Below, piece after piece: positions 53,993 through 63,681 of a DNA stretch of 64,000 nucleotides (the stretch's first letter is position 1; each line of letters opens with the position of its first letter). The notes beneath the pieces were generated by a model. It was not told the origin of the DNA. It did no database searches and was given only the letters and a program-made list of their open reading frames with translations. The DNA lies in the NCBI GenBank assembly GCA_903935205.1, contig CAIZQU010000096.1:1-64000 (forward strand), written 5' to 3'. The stretch comes from an uncultured cyanobacterium (GTDB lineage Bacteria; Cyanobacteriota; Cyanobacteriia; PCC-6307; Cyanobiaceae). The translations under genes and the position numbers were made by a program.

Positions 53993-54640
53993 ATGCAGGT
54001 CTCCAACAGTCCCCAGCCCCCCGTGGTCCTTGGTGTTTCCGGCGCCTCGGCCCAGCCCCTGGCCCAGCGGGCCCTGCAACTGCTGCTGGCCGCCGATCTG
54101 GAGGTGGAGCTGATCACCAGCCGCGGCGCGATCGGGGTCTGGCAGGCGGAGATGGGCCTGCGGGTGCCCTCCGAGCCGGCGGCCCAGGAGGATTTTTGGC
54201 GGCAGCGCACCGGTTGCGCTGGTGGTCGCCTGCGCTGCCATCGCTGGAACGACCAGGCGGCGGCAATCGCCAGCGGCAGTTTTCGCACCCTTGGAATGGT
54301 GATCCTGCCGGCGAGCATGGGTACGGTGGGCAGGATTGCCAGCGGCGTTGCCCTCGACCTGATCGAACGGGCCGCCGATGTCCATCTCAAGGAAGCCCGT
54401 CCCCTGGTGATCGCCCCGCGTGAACTGCCCTGGAACCTGGTGCATCTGCGCAACCTCACCCGCTTGGCGGAGGCCGGAGCCCGCATCGCCCCGCCGGTAC
54501 CGGCCTGGTATCACCAACCGCAGAGCATCGACGAGATGGTCGACTTTCTGGTGATCCGCATCTTCGATGTGCTGGGTCTCGACCTGGCTCCCCTCAACCG
54601 CTGGCAGGGGCCTCCCCCCGACCGCCGCCTCGCCCCCTGA
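53993..54640 (+). CDS. ubiX: Flavin prenyltransferase UbiX
   Basis: A 215-residue enzyme that attaches a prenyl group to FMN to make the cofactor of UbiD decarboxylases, used in quinone synthesis. It has VVLGVSGASAQPLAQRALQL, TLGMVILPASMGTVGRIASG and DVHLKEARPLVIAPRELPWN, followed by the C-terminal ARIAPPVPAWYHQPQSIDEM. In cyanobacteria the likely product pathway is plastoquinone. It follows the RNB-family gene by 17 bases. Confidence 0.93.
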   Translation: MQVSNSPQPPVVLGVSGASAQPLAQRALQLLLAADLEVELITSRGAIGVWQAEMGLRVPSEPAAQEDFWRQRTGCAGGRLRCHRWNDQAAAIASGSFRTLGMVILPASMGTVGRIASGVALDLIERAADVHLKEARPLVIAPRELPWNLVHLRNLTRLAEAGARIAPPVPAWYHQPQSIDEMVDFLVIRIFDVLGLDLAPLNRWQGPPPDRRLAP

Positions 54641-54669
54641 TCGCCCTGGACCTGCTGCGCCGCCTGCTG

Positions 54670-55215
54670 TTGCTCCCACTCCTGGCGCCGCTGCTGGCGG
54701 TGCTGCTGATGGCTGCGCTCAATCCCCGCCCCAGCCTGGCCCTGCGGCTGCTCACCTGGACCAGCCCGGCCCTGCCGATCGGCGCCTGGATCGCCGCCAT
54801 GGCGGCCGGCGGTGCGGCGCTCAGCGCGGGAGCCACGGCCCTGGCCCTGCGGGAGGCCGGCACCTCCCCGGAGACCCTGCGCCGGCGCCTGCATCGCGAT
54901 GGCGAGCCGGAATGGAGCGAGGAGGAGCCGCTTCAGCGGCGTCAGCGCAGCCGGCAGCAGCCCGTTGAGCAGGTCCGGCCCGACTGGTCAGCCCCTTTCG
55001 CCGACGCTGCCTACAGCGCTGGGCCCAGTCGCCAGCCCGGCCAGCCGCCCCCCACCGTCGCCGTCCCCTTCCGGGTGATCCGCCCTCCTGCCCAGCAGCG
55101 ACCGAGCCCGGCATCCGAGGCCAACCGCGGCCGCTGGGGCAGCGGTGAGACGGTGCCCCAGGGTCAGCCCGCCTGGGAGGACGACTGGGGTGCGGACCCT
55201 CTCGAAACCTGGTGA
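54670..55215 (+). CDS. Hypothetical membrane protein
   Basis: About 181 residues from TTG 54670. The first 70 residues hold two membrane helices (LLAPLLAVLLMAALNPRPSL before clipping, and PIGAWIAAMAAGGAALSAGA). A long polar tail rich in Arg, Gln, Pro and Glu follows (GEPEWSEEEPLQRRQRSRQQ), ending WEDDWGADPLETW. I recall similar proteins beside ubiX in Synechococcus, but no function. The true start may be a rarer codon just upstream, close to the ubiX stop. Confidence 0.6.
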   Translation: MLPLLAPLLAVLLMAALNPRPSLALRLLTWTSPALPIGAWIAAMAAGGAALSAGATALALREAGTSPETLRRRLHRDGEPEWSEEEPLQRRQRSRQQPVEQVRPDWSAPFADAAYSAGPSRQPGQPPPTVAVPFRVIRPPAQQRPSPASEANRGRWGSGETVPQGQPAWEDDWGADPLETW

Positions 55216-55307
55216 AACCCTGGCGCTGGCGCAGGCGGCATGCTGCCTTCCGCCCTCCCCGGACCCAGCCTTCCTAAAGTCCGCCCCTACCGCCGCTTCG
55301 CGCCCCG

Positions 55308-55799
55308 GTGACCGAGAGCTCCGTTCCGTCCCCCAAGCCCGCTCCGGGTTCTGCCTCAGAATCCGCTGCCCCCGCCAAGGCGGACGCTGCCAGGCCAGCC
55401 AAGCCCGAAGCAGGGGCACCAGCCAAGGCAAAACCGCCGGCTCCAGAGGATCGCCCTTTTGCCAAGTTTGTGCCGGAGCTGTTGCTGCCCGCCCTCGTGG
55501 CCGAGTGCCGCAACTACGGCGGTCCTGCCCCCGAACTGAGTTTTGAGCAGGGACCGATGCCGGTGGTGGGGGCCCCCTGCTGGTTCATCAGGGGAAGCCT
55601 TCCGGGTCAACGCCGCTTCTGGCTCTGTTTCAGTGAGGCCAGCATCCAGTCGGCCAAAACCCTGGCCCTGGCAGAGGCTGGAGCGGAACCGAGCCTGCTG
55701 GAATCGTTCCTGATCGACGAGCGCAAGATGACGCTGGCGCTGCTGGTATCGCGGCTGGTTCAGCGGCTCAACGGTCAGAAATGGCTGGGTCCCAACTGA
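55308..55799 (+). CDS. DUF2996 family protein
   Basis: A 163-residue protein. The first ~48 residues are an Ala/Pro/Lys-rich tail. The DUF2996 domain follows: FAKFVPELLLPALVAECRNY, GAPCWFIRGSLPGQRRFWLC and FLIDERKMTLALLVSRLVQR, ending RLNGQKWLGPN. The family is restricted to cyanobacteria and plant plastids; a function in photosystem or membrane biogenesis is suspected but not shown here. It precedes acsF by 45 bases. Confidence 0.83.
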   Translation: MTESSVPSPKPAPGSASESAAPAKADAARPAKPEAGAPAKAKPPAPEDRPFAKFVPELLLPALVAECRNYGGPAPELSFEQGPMPVVGAPCWFIRGSLPGQRRFWLCFSEASIQSAKTLALAEAGAEPSLLESFLIDERKMTLALLVSRLVQRLNGQKWLGPN

Positions 55800-55844
55800 G
55801 GCCTGGCTTCACATCCAGGCGCCGGCGCCCGCAGGGCGCCTACC

Positions 55845-56987
55845 ATGACCCCACCGCCCCTGCCGCATCGCGCGATGGTGCCCCCTGCCGCTTCCGCCAC
55901 AGCCATCCCCAGCCTGGAGCCGACATCGGCGTCCGTGGGTAGCCCTGAGGCACCGCTGACCAAGGAGCCGGTGAAGGACACGATCCTGACGCCGCGCTTC
56001 TACACCACCGATTTCGAGGCCATGGCCGCCATGGACCTGCGGCCCAACGAAGCGGAGCTGGAAGCCATCTGCGAAGAGTTCCGCAAGGATTACAACCGCC
56101 ACCATTTCGTTCGGGACGAGGCTTTTGAAGGTGCGGCCGACAAGCTCGATCCGGAAACCCGGCGTGTGTTTGTGGAGTTCCTTGAGCAGAGCTGCACCTC
56201 CGAATTCTCCGGATTTCTGCTTTACAAGGAGCTGAGCCGCCGCATCAAGGAAAAAAATCCACTTCTGGCCGAGTGTTTCGCCCACATGGCCCGCGATGAA
56301 GCCCGCCACGCCGGCTTCCTGAACAAGGCGATGACCGATTTCGGCCTGCAGCTTGATCTCGGCTTCCTGACGGCTAACAAAGCCTACACCTACTTCAAGC
56401 CGAAATTCATCTTTTACGCCACCTATCTTTCTGAAAAAATCGGCTATTGGCGCTACATCGCTATTTACCGTCACCTGGAAAAGCATCCTGAGAGCAAAAT
56501 CTTTCCAATCTTCAATTTCTTTGAGAACTGGTGTCAGGACGAAAATCGTCATGGCGATTTCTTTGATGCCTTGATGAAGGCTCAACCCGACACCGTACGC
56601 GGTTTCACTGCTCGCCTCTGGTGTCGCTTCTTCCTGCTTGCCGTGTTTGCCACCATGTATGTGCGCGACGTCGCCCGCAAGGAGTTCTACGAAGCCCTTG
56701 GCCTTGATGCCCGCGAGTACGACAAATACGTGATCGCCAAGACCAACGAGACCTCGGCCCGGGTCTTTCCGGTCGTTCTCGATGTTGAGAACCCCCGCTT
56801 CTGGGAAGGGCTTGAGCAGCTCGTGCGCAACAACGCCGCCCTCAGCCAGGCCGATCAGAGCGGAGCCGCCACCCCGATCAAGGCCCTGCGCAAGCTTCCC
56901 TACTGGGCCGGGAACGCCCTGGAGATGGCCCGCCTGTTCCTGATGGCTCCGATCCGCAGCGAGCGTTTCCAGCCCGCCGTCCGCTGA
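55845..56987 (+). CDS. acsF: Mg-protoporphyrin IX monomethyl ester oxidative cyclase
   Basis: A 380-residue di-iron enzyme that forms ring E of chlorophyll from Mg-protoporphyrin monomethyl ester using O2. The iron ligands are in [20 protein letters not shown] and [20 protein letters not shown] (ExxH), with the second pair in [20 protein letters not shown]. The N-terminal ~40 residues are a variable Ala/Pro/Ser extension; ATG 55845 and 55875 are both possible. The enzyme requires a Ycf54-type partner, not seen in this window. Codon use is a little less GC-rich than in its neighbours, typical of a highly expressed gene. Confidence 0.96.
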   Translation: MTPPPLPHRAMVPPAASATAIPSLEPTSASVGSPEAPLTKEPVKDTILTPRFYTTDFEAMAAMDLRPNEAELEAICEEFRKDYNRHHFVRDEAFEGAADKLDPETRRVFVEFLEQSCTSEFSGFLLYKELSRRIKEKNPLLAECFAHMARDEARHAGFLNKAMTDFGLQLDLGFLTANKAYTYFKPKFIFYATYLSEKIGYWRYIAIYRHLEKHPESKIFPIFNFFENWCQDENRHGDFFDALMKAQPDTVRGFTARLWCRFFLLAVFATMYVRDVARKEFYEALGLDAREYDKYVIAKTNETSARVFPVVLDVENPRFWEGLEQLVRNNAALSQADQSGAATPIKALRKLPYWAGNALEMARLFLMAPIRSERFQPAVR

Positions 56988-56992
56988 CAGCC

Positions 56993-58426
56993 TTGACCTC
57001 CCCCACCTGCAACACCTCCGCCCCCTTCCACGATCCGACGTGGTCGGCCAGGCTCGAGCCCTTGCTTGCCAGCGGTCGCCGCTGCGGAGCCGATCTGGTG
57101 GAGTTCTTCCTCGAACGCACCGACCATCTTTCGCTGCTGGCTGAACAGGAGCTGATCACCAGCGTCTCCCCATCCTTCGGGATGGGGGCTGGCATTCGTG
57201 TCTTCCGCGGCCATCGCGATGGTTTCGTCAGCACCAACGACCTCACGCCCGCCGGCCTGATGCGGGCGCTTGAGCAGGCCCTGGCGATGCTCGGGCTGGA
57301 GTCCAGTGCCGCCGCCCCCATGGGCTCCTTTGACGGGCTCCCGCCCCTCAGGGACCACGGCACTGTCAAGGGCGACTGGCTGGATCGCTGCCCAAGCCTG
57401 GCGGATGCCTCGGGCCGATTGCTGCAGGGCACCGCCCTGCTCGATCGCCACGGCAGCCATCTGCAGGCCCGCCGGGCCAGTTATTCGCGCAGCTGGCAGG
57501 ACGTGCTGGTGGTGGCCAGTGACGGCACCCACTGCCGCGACATCCGCCTCCACCAGACCGTGGGGCTTTCGGTGATCGCCGCCGATGGGGATCATCGGGC
57601 CAGCCTCAGCCGCCGCTACGGCACCACCGACAACCCCGACGATCTGCGCGACTGGGATTGCGAGGCCGCCGCCCGCGACCTGGGCGACAGCACCGCCACC
57701 ATGCTGCGGGCTGATTTTGTTGAAGCCGGGCAGTATCCCGTCGTGCTCGCCAACCGTTTCGGCGGTGTGATCTTCCACGAAGCCTGCGGCCACCTTCTCG
57801 AAACCACCCAGGTCGAGCGGGGCACCACCCCCTTTGCCGACAAGGTGGGTGAACCGATTGCCCATGGGGCTGTCACCGCCATCGATGAGGGCATGACCGG
57901 CGGAGCTTTCGGCTCTTTGGCCATGGATGACGAGGGCATGGAACCCCAGCGCAGCGTATTGATCGAAAACGGCATCCTGCGGCGTTTTCTCAGCGACAGA
58001 GCCGGCGAACTGCGCACCGGCCATGCCCGCACCGGCAGCGGCCGCCGTCAAAGCCACGCCTTCGCAGCGGCCAGCAGGATGCGCAACACCTACATCGCTC
58101 CTGGTCCCCATCAACCGCAGGATCTGATCGCCTCGATCGATCGCGGCCTCTACTGCAAGACGATGGGCGGTGGCAGCGTTGGCCCCACGGGTCAGTTCAA
58201 TTTCGCCGTGGAGGAGGGCTACCAGATCGAGAACGGTCGTCTGACCAAGCCGGTCAAGGGAGCCACCCTGATCGGCGAGGCGAAGGAGGTGATGCCCAAA
58301 ATTTCGATGTGCGCCGATGATCTCGACCTGGCCGCAGGTTTCTGTGGCTCGGTCAGCGGCAGCATCTACGTCACCGTGGGCCAGCCCCATATCAAGGTCG
58401 ATGCGATCACGGTGGGGGGGCGTTGA
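56993..58426 (+). CDS. tldD: Metalloprotease TldD
   Basis: A 477-residue protein. The HExxxH motif is in VIFHEACGHLLETTQVERGT. The family Gly-rich segment is TAIDEGMTGGAFGSLAMDDE, and the C-terminus has RLTKPVKGATLIGEAKEVMP. TldD and TldE form a heterodimer that degrades unfolded peptides and, in some species, processes microcins or affects gyrase-poison sensitivity. Start at TTG 56993, six bases after the acsF stop. The adjacent tldE gene overlaps or follows directly. Confidence 0.93.
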   Translation: MTSPTCNTSAPFHDPTWSARLEPLLASGRRCGADLVEFFLERTDHLSLLAEQELITSVSPSFGMGAGIRVFRGHRDGFVSTNDLTPAGLMRALEQALAMLGLESSAAAPMGSFDGLPPLRDHGTVKGDWLDRCPSLADASGRLLQGTALLDRHGSHLQARRASYSRSWQDVLVVASDGTHCRDIRLHQTVGLSVIAADGDHRASLSRRYGTTDNPDDLRDWDCEAAARDLGDSTATMLRADFVEAGQYPVVLANRFGGVIFHEACGHLLETTQVERGTTPFADKVGEPIAHGAVTAIDEGMTGGAFGSLAMDDEGMEPQRSVLIENGILRRFLSDRAGELRTGHARTGSGRRQSHAFAAASRMRNTYIAPGPHQPQDLIASIDRGLYCKTMGGGSVGPTGQFNFAVEEGYQIENGRLTKPVKGATLIGEAKEVMPKISMCADDLDLAAGFCGSVSGSIYVTVGQPHIKVDAITVGGR

Positions 58427-58428
58427 CG

Positions 58429-59847
58429 ATGACAACCACCACACCAGCCACCACGGGCCTGGACGCCGCTGCCCTGCGGGACCGGTTGAACACGTTGGCC
58501 TCGGCCGCCGGCATCCAGCAATGGGATCTGGGGGCCGCCTGCAGCACCGACAGCTCGGTGCAGGTCGATCGCGGTGAGCCCAAGCAGCTCAAGGGCGCCC
58601 AGCGCAGTGCGATCACGGTGCGGGTCTGGAACAGCGATCAGCGCATCGGCATCACCAGCACCTCCGACCTCTCGGATGCCGGCCTGGCCCGGGCCCTGGA
58701 GGGTGCCAAGGCCGCCAGCGCCTTTGGCAACCCCGAGGAGACGCCAGCCTTCTCGCCCCTGGCCCAGGCTCCCCTTCCGGTCCTGGATCAGCCCCTGCGG
58801 GAACCGCTGGGCATCCTCTCCCTGCTCGCCACCCTCAAGGATGCCGAGGCCGATCTGCTCGCCCGCCATCCGGCGATCGGCACCGTGCCCTACAACGGCC
58901 TGGCTGAACGCAGCAGCGACCGCCTCTACCTGAACAGCGAGGGGGCCTGCCGCCAGCAGAGCCTCACCACCGCCAGCCTCTACCTCTACGCCCGCGCCGA
59001 GGAGGCCGGCCGCAAACCCCGCAGCAGTGGTGCCGTGCGCCTGGCTTACGGCGCCGCCGATCTCGATGTGGCCGGCTGCGTGGCCGAAGCGGCCGAACGC
59101 ACGATTGCCCACCTCGACTACGGGCCCATTCCCACGGGCCACTACACCTGCGTGTTCAGTCCGGAGGCCTTCCTCGACCTGATCGGTGCCTTCAGCAGCC
59201 TGTTCAACGCCCGGGCCGTGCTTGACGGCATCAGCCTGAGCACCAGAGAGTCCCTCGGAACGCCCCTGGCGGTCCCCTTCCTCTCGATCCACGACAACGG
59301 CCTCCATCCGGCCAACATCGGTGCCGCCGCCTTCGATGGCGAAGGGACCCCCACACGCCGTCTGGCCCTGGTGGAGGGTGGCATCCTCCAGAACTTCCTG
59401 CATTCGGAAGCCACAGCGCGCGCCTTCGGCGTCGCACCCACCGGCCACGCCGGCATGGGTGCCAAGGTGTCGGTCAGCCCCGATTGGTTCGAAATCAGCG
59501 CCACCCCTGGCCAAGGGGGCGCTGCTTCTGGACTCAACCGCTTCGCCCGCGGTGCCGCCGGTCGCGATCGGGCGGACGGGGGCAGCGGTGCCGGTCTGGT
59601 GGTGATCGACTCCCTCTCAGCCCTCCACGCCGGGGTCAAGGCCAGCCAGGGTTCCTTCTCCCTGCCCTTTGATGGCTGGTGGATCCAGGATGGTGAACAG
59701 CGCTCGATCGAGGCCGCCACCGTGGCCGGAGACATCCGCCAGCTGCTGCGCTCCCTGGTGGGATTTGAAGGTGCCGGCAAGGTCACCCCTGCGGGCCTGA
59801 GCCCCTGGGTGTGGGTGGAGGATCTGGCCGTCACCGGCGACGCCTGA
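58429..59847 (+). CDS. tldE: TldD partner TldE (PmbA)
   Basis: About 472 residues from ATG 58429 (TTG 58423 overlaps the tldD stop). It resembles TldD but lacks the HExxxH motif, as expected for the inactive partner. Typical parts are AAGIQQWDLGAACSTDSSVQ, VFSPEAFLDLIGAFSSLFNA, FLSIHDNGLHPANIGAAAFD and GFEGAGKVTPAGLSPWVWVE. The heterodimer holds the active site in TldD and forms the cavity with TldE. The gene directly follows tldD, so they share an operon. Confidence 0.92.
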   Translation: MTTTTPATTGLDAAALRDRLNTLASAAGIQQWDLGAACSTDSSVQVDRGEPKQLKGAQRSAITVRVWNSDQRIGITSTSDLSDAGLARALEGAKAASAFGNPEETPAFSPLAQAPLPVLDQPLREPLGILSLLATLKDAEADLLARHPAIGTVPYNGLAERSSDRLYLNSEGACRQQSLTTASLYLYARAEEAGRKPRSSGAVRLAYGAADLDVAGCVAEAAERTIAHLDYGPIPTGHYTCVFSPEAFLDLIGAFSSLFNARAVLDGISLSTRESLGTPLAVPFLSIHDNGLHPANIGAAAFDGEGTPTRRLALVEGGILQNFLHSEATARAFGVAPTGHAGMGAKVSVSPDWFEISATPGQGGAASGLNRFARGAAGRDRADGGSGAGLVVIDSLSALHAGVKASQGSFSLPFDGWWIQDGEQRSIEAATVAGDIRQLLRSLVGFEGAGKVTPAGLSPWVWVEDLAVTGDA

Positions 59848-59924
59848 GCCCGTCCCGGCACCAACGCGGCCCACTCCAACCCAGCCGGGTGGCCCATCCT
59901 CCAACCCGACCCGACACAGCTGCG

Positions 59925-60944
59925 ATGCGCATCCTCTTCTGGGGCACACCGGCCTATGCCCTGCCCAGCCTCGATGGCCTGCACGCTGCGGGACATGAGC
60001 TGGTAGGCGTTGTCACCCAGCCCGACCGGCGCCGGGGTCGGGGTTCCGGACTGCAACCATCGGCTGTGAAGGCGCGGGCCGTGGAGCTGGGAATCCCGGT
60101 GTTCACGCCGGAGCGCATCCGCCGCGATCAGGCCATGCAGCGGACCCTGGCAGAGCTGCGCCCCGACCTCTCGGTGGTCGTGGCCTTCGGTCAGATCCTT
60201 CCCCCCGCGGTGCTGCAGACCCCCCCCTTGGGCTGCTGGAACGCCCACGGCTCCCTGCTGCCCCGCTGGCGAGGGGCGGCGCCGATCCAGTGGTGCCTGC
60301 TGGAGGGGGACCGCCACACAGGGGTTGGCATCATGGCGATGGAGGAAGGCCTCGATACCGGCCCGGTGCTGCTGGAGGAATCGCTGGCGGTGGGCCTGAG
60401 CGAGAACGCCAGCGACCTGGCGACCCGCCTGGCCGGACTGAGTGCCCGGCTGCTCACGGAAGCCGTGGACCGCATCGCCGCCGTCGGCTCCGGCCGTGAG
60501 AGCGACCGGCATCAGCGCCTGGGCCTGCGACCCCAGAGCAGCGAAGGCATCACCCACGCCAGGCCCCTGGGCAAGGACGACTTCGTCATCGACTGGAACG
60601 GCAGCGCCCTGGCGATCCATCGGCGCATCATGGGACTCCATCCCGCTGCCTGGTGTGTGCATCAGGGACAGCGGCTCAGGCTGCTGGCCAGCGAACCGCT
60701 GGTGGAGCGGCTGTCGGATCAACTGTCGCCGGAGGCGGCGGCCCTGGTCGGGCGATGGGGGGGAGAGCAGAGCGCCGCAGCGGGAACGGTGCTGGCCCTG
60801 GAGGAGGGGGTGGGAGCGGTGCTGGCGACGGGAGGATGCCCGTTGCTGGTGCGGGAGGGGCAGCTGCCGGGTCGTCGGCCGACAGGGGGAACGGCGCTGC
60901 TGCAACAACTATCGCTAAAAGTGGGAGAAAATATAAACTCTTAA
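59925..60944 (+). CDS. fmt: Methionyl-tRNA formyltransferase
   Basis: A 339-residue enzyme that formylates initiator Met-tRNA using 10-formyltetrahydrofolate. It begins MRILFWGTPAYALPSLDGLH. The catalytic site is in LGCWNAHGSLLPRWRGAAPI (Asn, His and SLLPRWRGAAPIQ), with the Asp in IMAMEEGLDTGPVLLEES. A tRNA-binding OB-like domain follows. The last ~10 codons are AT-rich (LKVGENINS) compared with the rest. Confidence 0.95.
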   Translation: MRILFWGTPAYALPSLDGLHAAGHELVGVVTQPDRRRGRGSGLQPSAVKARAVELGIPVFTPERIRRDQAMQRTLAELRPDLSVVVAFGQILPPAVLQTPPLGCWNAHGSLLPRWRGAAPIQWCLLEGDRHTGVGIMAMEEGLDTGPVLLEESLAVGLSENASDLATRLAGLSARLLTEAVDRIAAVGSGRESDRHQRLGLRPQSSEGITHARPLGKDDFVIDWNGSALAIHRRIMGLHPAAWCVHQGQRLRLLASEPLVERLSDQLSPEAAALVGRWGGEQSAAAGTVLALEEGVGAVLATGGCPLLVREGQLPGRRPTGGTALLQQLSLKVGENINS

Positions 60945-61067
60945 GCAAAACAAAAGAGCATCAAGCCACTGGGGGCGGCGGAATTTAAGTTGTGTGATGT
61001 GAGCGGAAGTCAACAGTCAAGGTCGCTTCGCTGGGCTTAGACATGGAAAAGTTCGGGAATCAAAACG

Positions 61068-61271
61068 ATGCGCCGCGGTCTTTCCTTCGTCAACGCCACA
61101 GGTTCCGGTTGTGTGATCTACCGCGAGACATCCGGCCGCTACGTCGTCAGCCATGTTGAAGAACCCCTACACAGTCGCCCCGCTGCCACCTTGGCCGGTG
61201 CCTATGCCGTCTGCCAGGGCTGGGAGCGCAGCTTGATCGGGGAGGGCGCCGTGGCGACGCCCGTGGCCTGA
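61068..61271 (+). CDS. Small conserved hypothetical protein
   Basis: A 67-residue protein, starting RRGLSFVNATGSGCVIYRE and containing YVVSHVEEPLHSRPAATLAG. It reads as a compact globular protein. I recall similar short proteins in marine Synechococcus but no function. Stop at 61271. The 120 bases before it are more AT-rich and may hold its promoter. Confidence 0.55.
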   Translation: MRRGLSFVNATGSGCVIYRETSGRYVVSHVEEPLHSRPAATLAGAYAVCQGWERSLIGEGAVATPVA

Positions 61272-61305
61272 TGTCTGATGGTTGAGAGTCGCCGTCAGGG
61301 CGGCG

Positions 61306-61503
61306 TCATCTCAGCGAAACAGCACCCTGGGGCTGGCGGCGATGCAGTTCGTGCAGCCCCTCAAGCTGGTTGTGAACAGCCATGAGCTGGTCACGAATGT
61401 GACGGCTGTTATCGATCTTTTCGAGGGATAGCAGCATGGTCTCGATCTGAGCCTTGCAGGCAATCAGCACGCGACATTCGGGAGAACCTGGTTCGTAGAG
61501 CAT
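61306..61503 (-). CDS. Small hypothetical protein
   Basis: A 65-residue helical protein with two Cys near the N-terminus (PECRVLIACKAQIETMLLSL) and a helix-rich rest (HIRDQLMAVHNQLEGLHELH). It reads like a coding sequence but matches no family I recognise. It converges on the preceding small gene with 34 bases between the stops. Confidence 0.5.
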   Translation of the reverse strand: MLYEPGSPECRVLIACKAQIETMLLSLEKIDNSRHIRDQLMAVHNQLEGLHELHRRQPQGAVSLR

Positions 61504-61738
61504 GATCGGGATCTGGACTGGACCAGTTCAGACCATGACGTCCTGCAGGACTGTCAAAACCGATGCCATTCCAGGTTCAGGGGCCCACCGGCCTCCCAGC
61601 GGACCGGGCCATGGCGGGCCTTCAACGGGCTCCTGAACGGATCGGCAGCCGGTCCGGTTCCGATTCGATGCGCCGACGACAAGTCCTGCGCAGCCAGGAC
61701 AACCCTTGCCGCCGCGGTCGTCATCACCACGCCCCTGG

Positions 61739-63175
61739 TCAGGATCTGCGGCGCGGCCTGTCGCGGCGCTGCCCTGCCGTTCCAGCCGGGGAGCCGGAAC
61801 CACCGCGCCCACCGCCCTGGCCACGCCCTGGCCCCCTCTCCCCCTGGCCGCCCCGTCCACCCTGGCGACCGCGACCGCCACTGAGATCGAGGGGCGGGGC
61901 ACTCAGCACCGTCGGCTCAAAGCCTGGCACCTCCTGACGCGGCAGCGGCGAGCCAACCAACCGTTCGATCGCGCGCAGCAGCTCATGCTCCTCCGCCGCC
62001 ACCAGGGAGATGGCGTGGCCCTTCTCCCCAGCCCGGCCGGTGCGGCCGATGCGGTGCACATAGTCCTCCGCCACATTCGGCAAATCCAGATTGACCACAT
62101 GCGGCAGCTGCTGGATATCGATGCCGCGGGCAGCGATGTCCGTTGCCACCAGCACCCGCACCTCGCCGCTCTTGAAGCCGGCCAGGGCTCTGGTTCGGGC
62201 CCCCTGGCTCTTGTTGCCATGGATCGCGGCGGCGGAGAGCCCCTCATGGTCGAGGCGTTCGGCTACCTTATTGGCGCCATGTTTGGTGCGGGAAAAGACC
62301 AAGACCTGGCGCCAATCATTGCTGCGGATCAGATGGGAAAGCAACTCACCCTTGCGGGCCATATCGCAGGGGTGCAGAATCTGTTCGACCAGTGGTGCGG
62401 CCTGGTTTTCCGGTGTTGCCTGCAACTGCACCGGCTGATGCAGCAACCCAGTGGCCAGGCGGCGGATCTCCGGCGAGAAGGTGGCCGAGAACAGCAGGTT
62501 CTGGCGCCGCTCCGGCAGCAGGGCCAGGATGCGACGGATATCCCGGATGAAGCCCATGTCGAGCATGCGATCGGCTTCATCGAGGACGAGAATCTCGACC
62601 TTTCCCAACCGCACCGCTCCCTGCTGTTGCAGATCCATCAGCCGACCAGGGGTGGCCACCAGCACATCGACGCCCTGGCGCAAGCGGGCGATCTGAGGAT
62701 TGGGGCTGACCCCCCCGAAAATCACGGCTGAACGGAGGTCGAGATAGCGGCCATAGGCCACCACGCTGTCCTCCACCTGGGCGGCCAGCTCGCGGGTGGG
62801 GGTCAGCACCAGGGCCCGCACCTCAGCGGAGCGGGCGGGGGCTCCATGGCGCAGGCGTTCCAGCAGGGGCAGGGTGAAGCCGGCTGTCTTGCCCGTGCCG
62901 GTCTGGGCGGCCGCCATCACATCATGGCCATCGAGCACGGCGGGAATGCACTGGCGCTGGATCGGCGAAGGGGTGCGATACCCCTTGGCCGCGACCGCCT
63001 TGAGCAGGGGCTCCGAAAGGCCGAGGGCTGCGAATTCCACCGCCAGGGACGCCGCCGGGGCCGTCAGGCCTGGTGCCGCCTGCGGCGCGGCCGTGGAGCT
63101 CGGATCCTCAGACCGCTGGCGAAGGGGATCGCCGTTGGCCGCCCTCCTGGGATTGGGCCGGTCGCCGCCGGGCAT
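61739..63175 (-). CDS. DEAD-box RNA helicase
   Basis: A 478-residue RNA helicase from ATG 63175. The Q motif is [20 protein letters not shown], motif [16 protein letters not shown], Ia [53 protein letters not shown] and [18 protein letters not shown]. The C-terminus is a basic Gly/Arg tail ([18 protein letters not shown]), which usually binds RNA. It is the RhlE/CrhR type; the cyanobacterial homologue CrhR is induced by cold and light. The N-terminal 50 residues are low-complexity, and the frame is open further upstream to 63592. Confidence 0.92.
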   Translation of the reverse strand: MPGGDRPNPRRAANGDPLRQRSEDPSSTAAPQAAPGLTAPAASLAVEFAALGLSEPLLKAVAAKGYRTPSPIQRQCIPAVLDGHDVMAAAQTGTGKTAGFTLPLLERLRHGAPARSAEVRALVLTPTRELAAQVEDSVVAYGRYLDLRSAVIFGGVSPNPQIARLRQGVDVLVATPGRLMDLQQQGAVRLGKVEILVLDEADRMLDMGFIRDIRRILALLPERRQNLLFSATFSPEIRRLATGLLHQPVQLQATPENQAAPLVEQILHPCDMARKGELLSHLIRSNDWRQVLVFSRTKHGANKVAERLDHEGLSAAAIHGNKSQGARTRALAGFKSGEVRVLVATDIAARGIDIQQLPHVVNLDLPNVAEDYVHRIGRTGRAGEKGHAISLVAAEEHELLRAIERLVGSPLPRQEVPGFEPTVLSAPPLDLSGGRGRQGGRGGQGERGPGRGQGGGRGGSGSPAGTAGQRRDRPRRRS

Positions 63176-63303
63176 CCCGACCGTGGCAGGGGACGCCGGT
63201 CCAGCCTGGGCTGAGCGGCGACGACGGGGCTGGGGAGCGGAGGCGGCGGAGGCGGGGGAAGCGATCGGGCTCAGGAGCGCGGACTCCCACCCTAGGCAGC
63301 GGC

Positions 63304-63681
63304 TCAGCGTCCCTCCTCCCCCAGCGGTCCCCCATCCCGAGGTCGGTAGGCGCTGCAACGGTCGCAGGGGCCCTCCGGAAGCACGGCACAGCGCAGCAGA
63401 GGGGACAGGGCATTGAAGCGACAGCCGGGATCGCCGATCACCCAGCCGTGGCGAAAGGGACGGGCATCGGCGGGCCGCTCCTGGCGTTTCACGTCCAGGG
63501 CAATGGCGCAGAGCTGATAGCGACCATCGCGGAGGCTGTAGCGGTGAGAGCGCTGCAGCACCAGATAGCTCAGGCCAGCGACCACGATCCAACGGCCCGG
63601 TTGGGGCAGGCTGCCGGGGTCCTCAAGCTCCAGGTTGGCGACCGTGGCGCGGCTGACGGGATCGCGCAGCTCCACACGCAT
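63304..63681 (-). CDS. DUF6464 family protein
   Basis: A 125-residue protein. It begins [20 protein letters not shown] and has the conserved [34 protein letters not shown] and the Cys-containing end [32 protein letters not shown]. The Cys residues in the last third suggest metal binding. This matches the cyanobacterial DUF6464 family, of unknown function. The start overlaps the stop of the upstream TerC-like gene by one base. Confidence 0.78.
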   Translation of the reverse strand: MRVELRDPVSRATVANLELEDPGSLPQPGRWIVVAGLSYLVLQRSHRYSLRDGRYQLCAIALDVKRQERPADARPFRHGWVIGDPGCRFNALSPLLRCAVLPEGPCDRCSAYRPRDGGPLGEEGR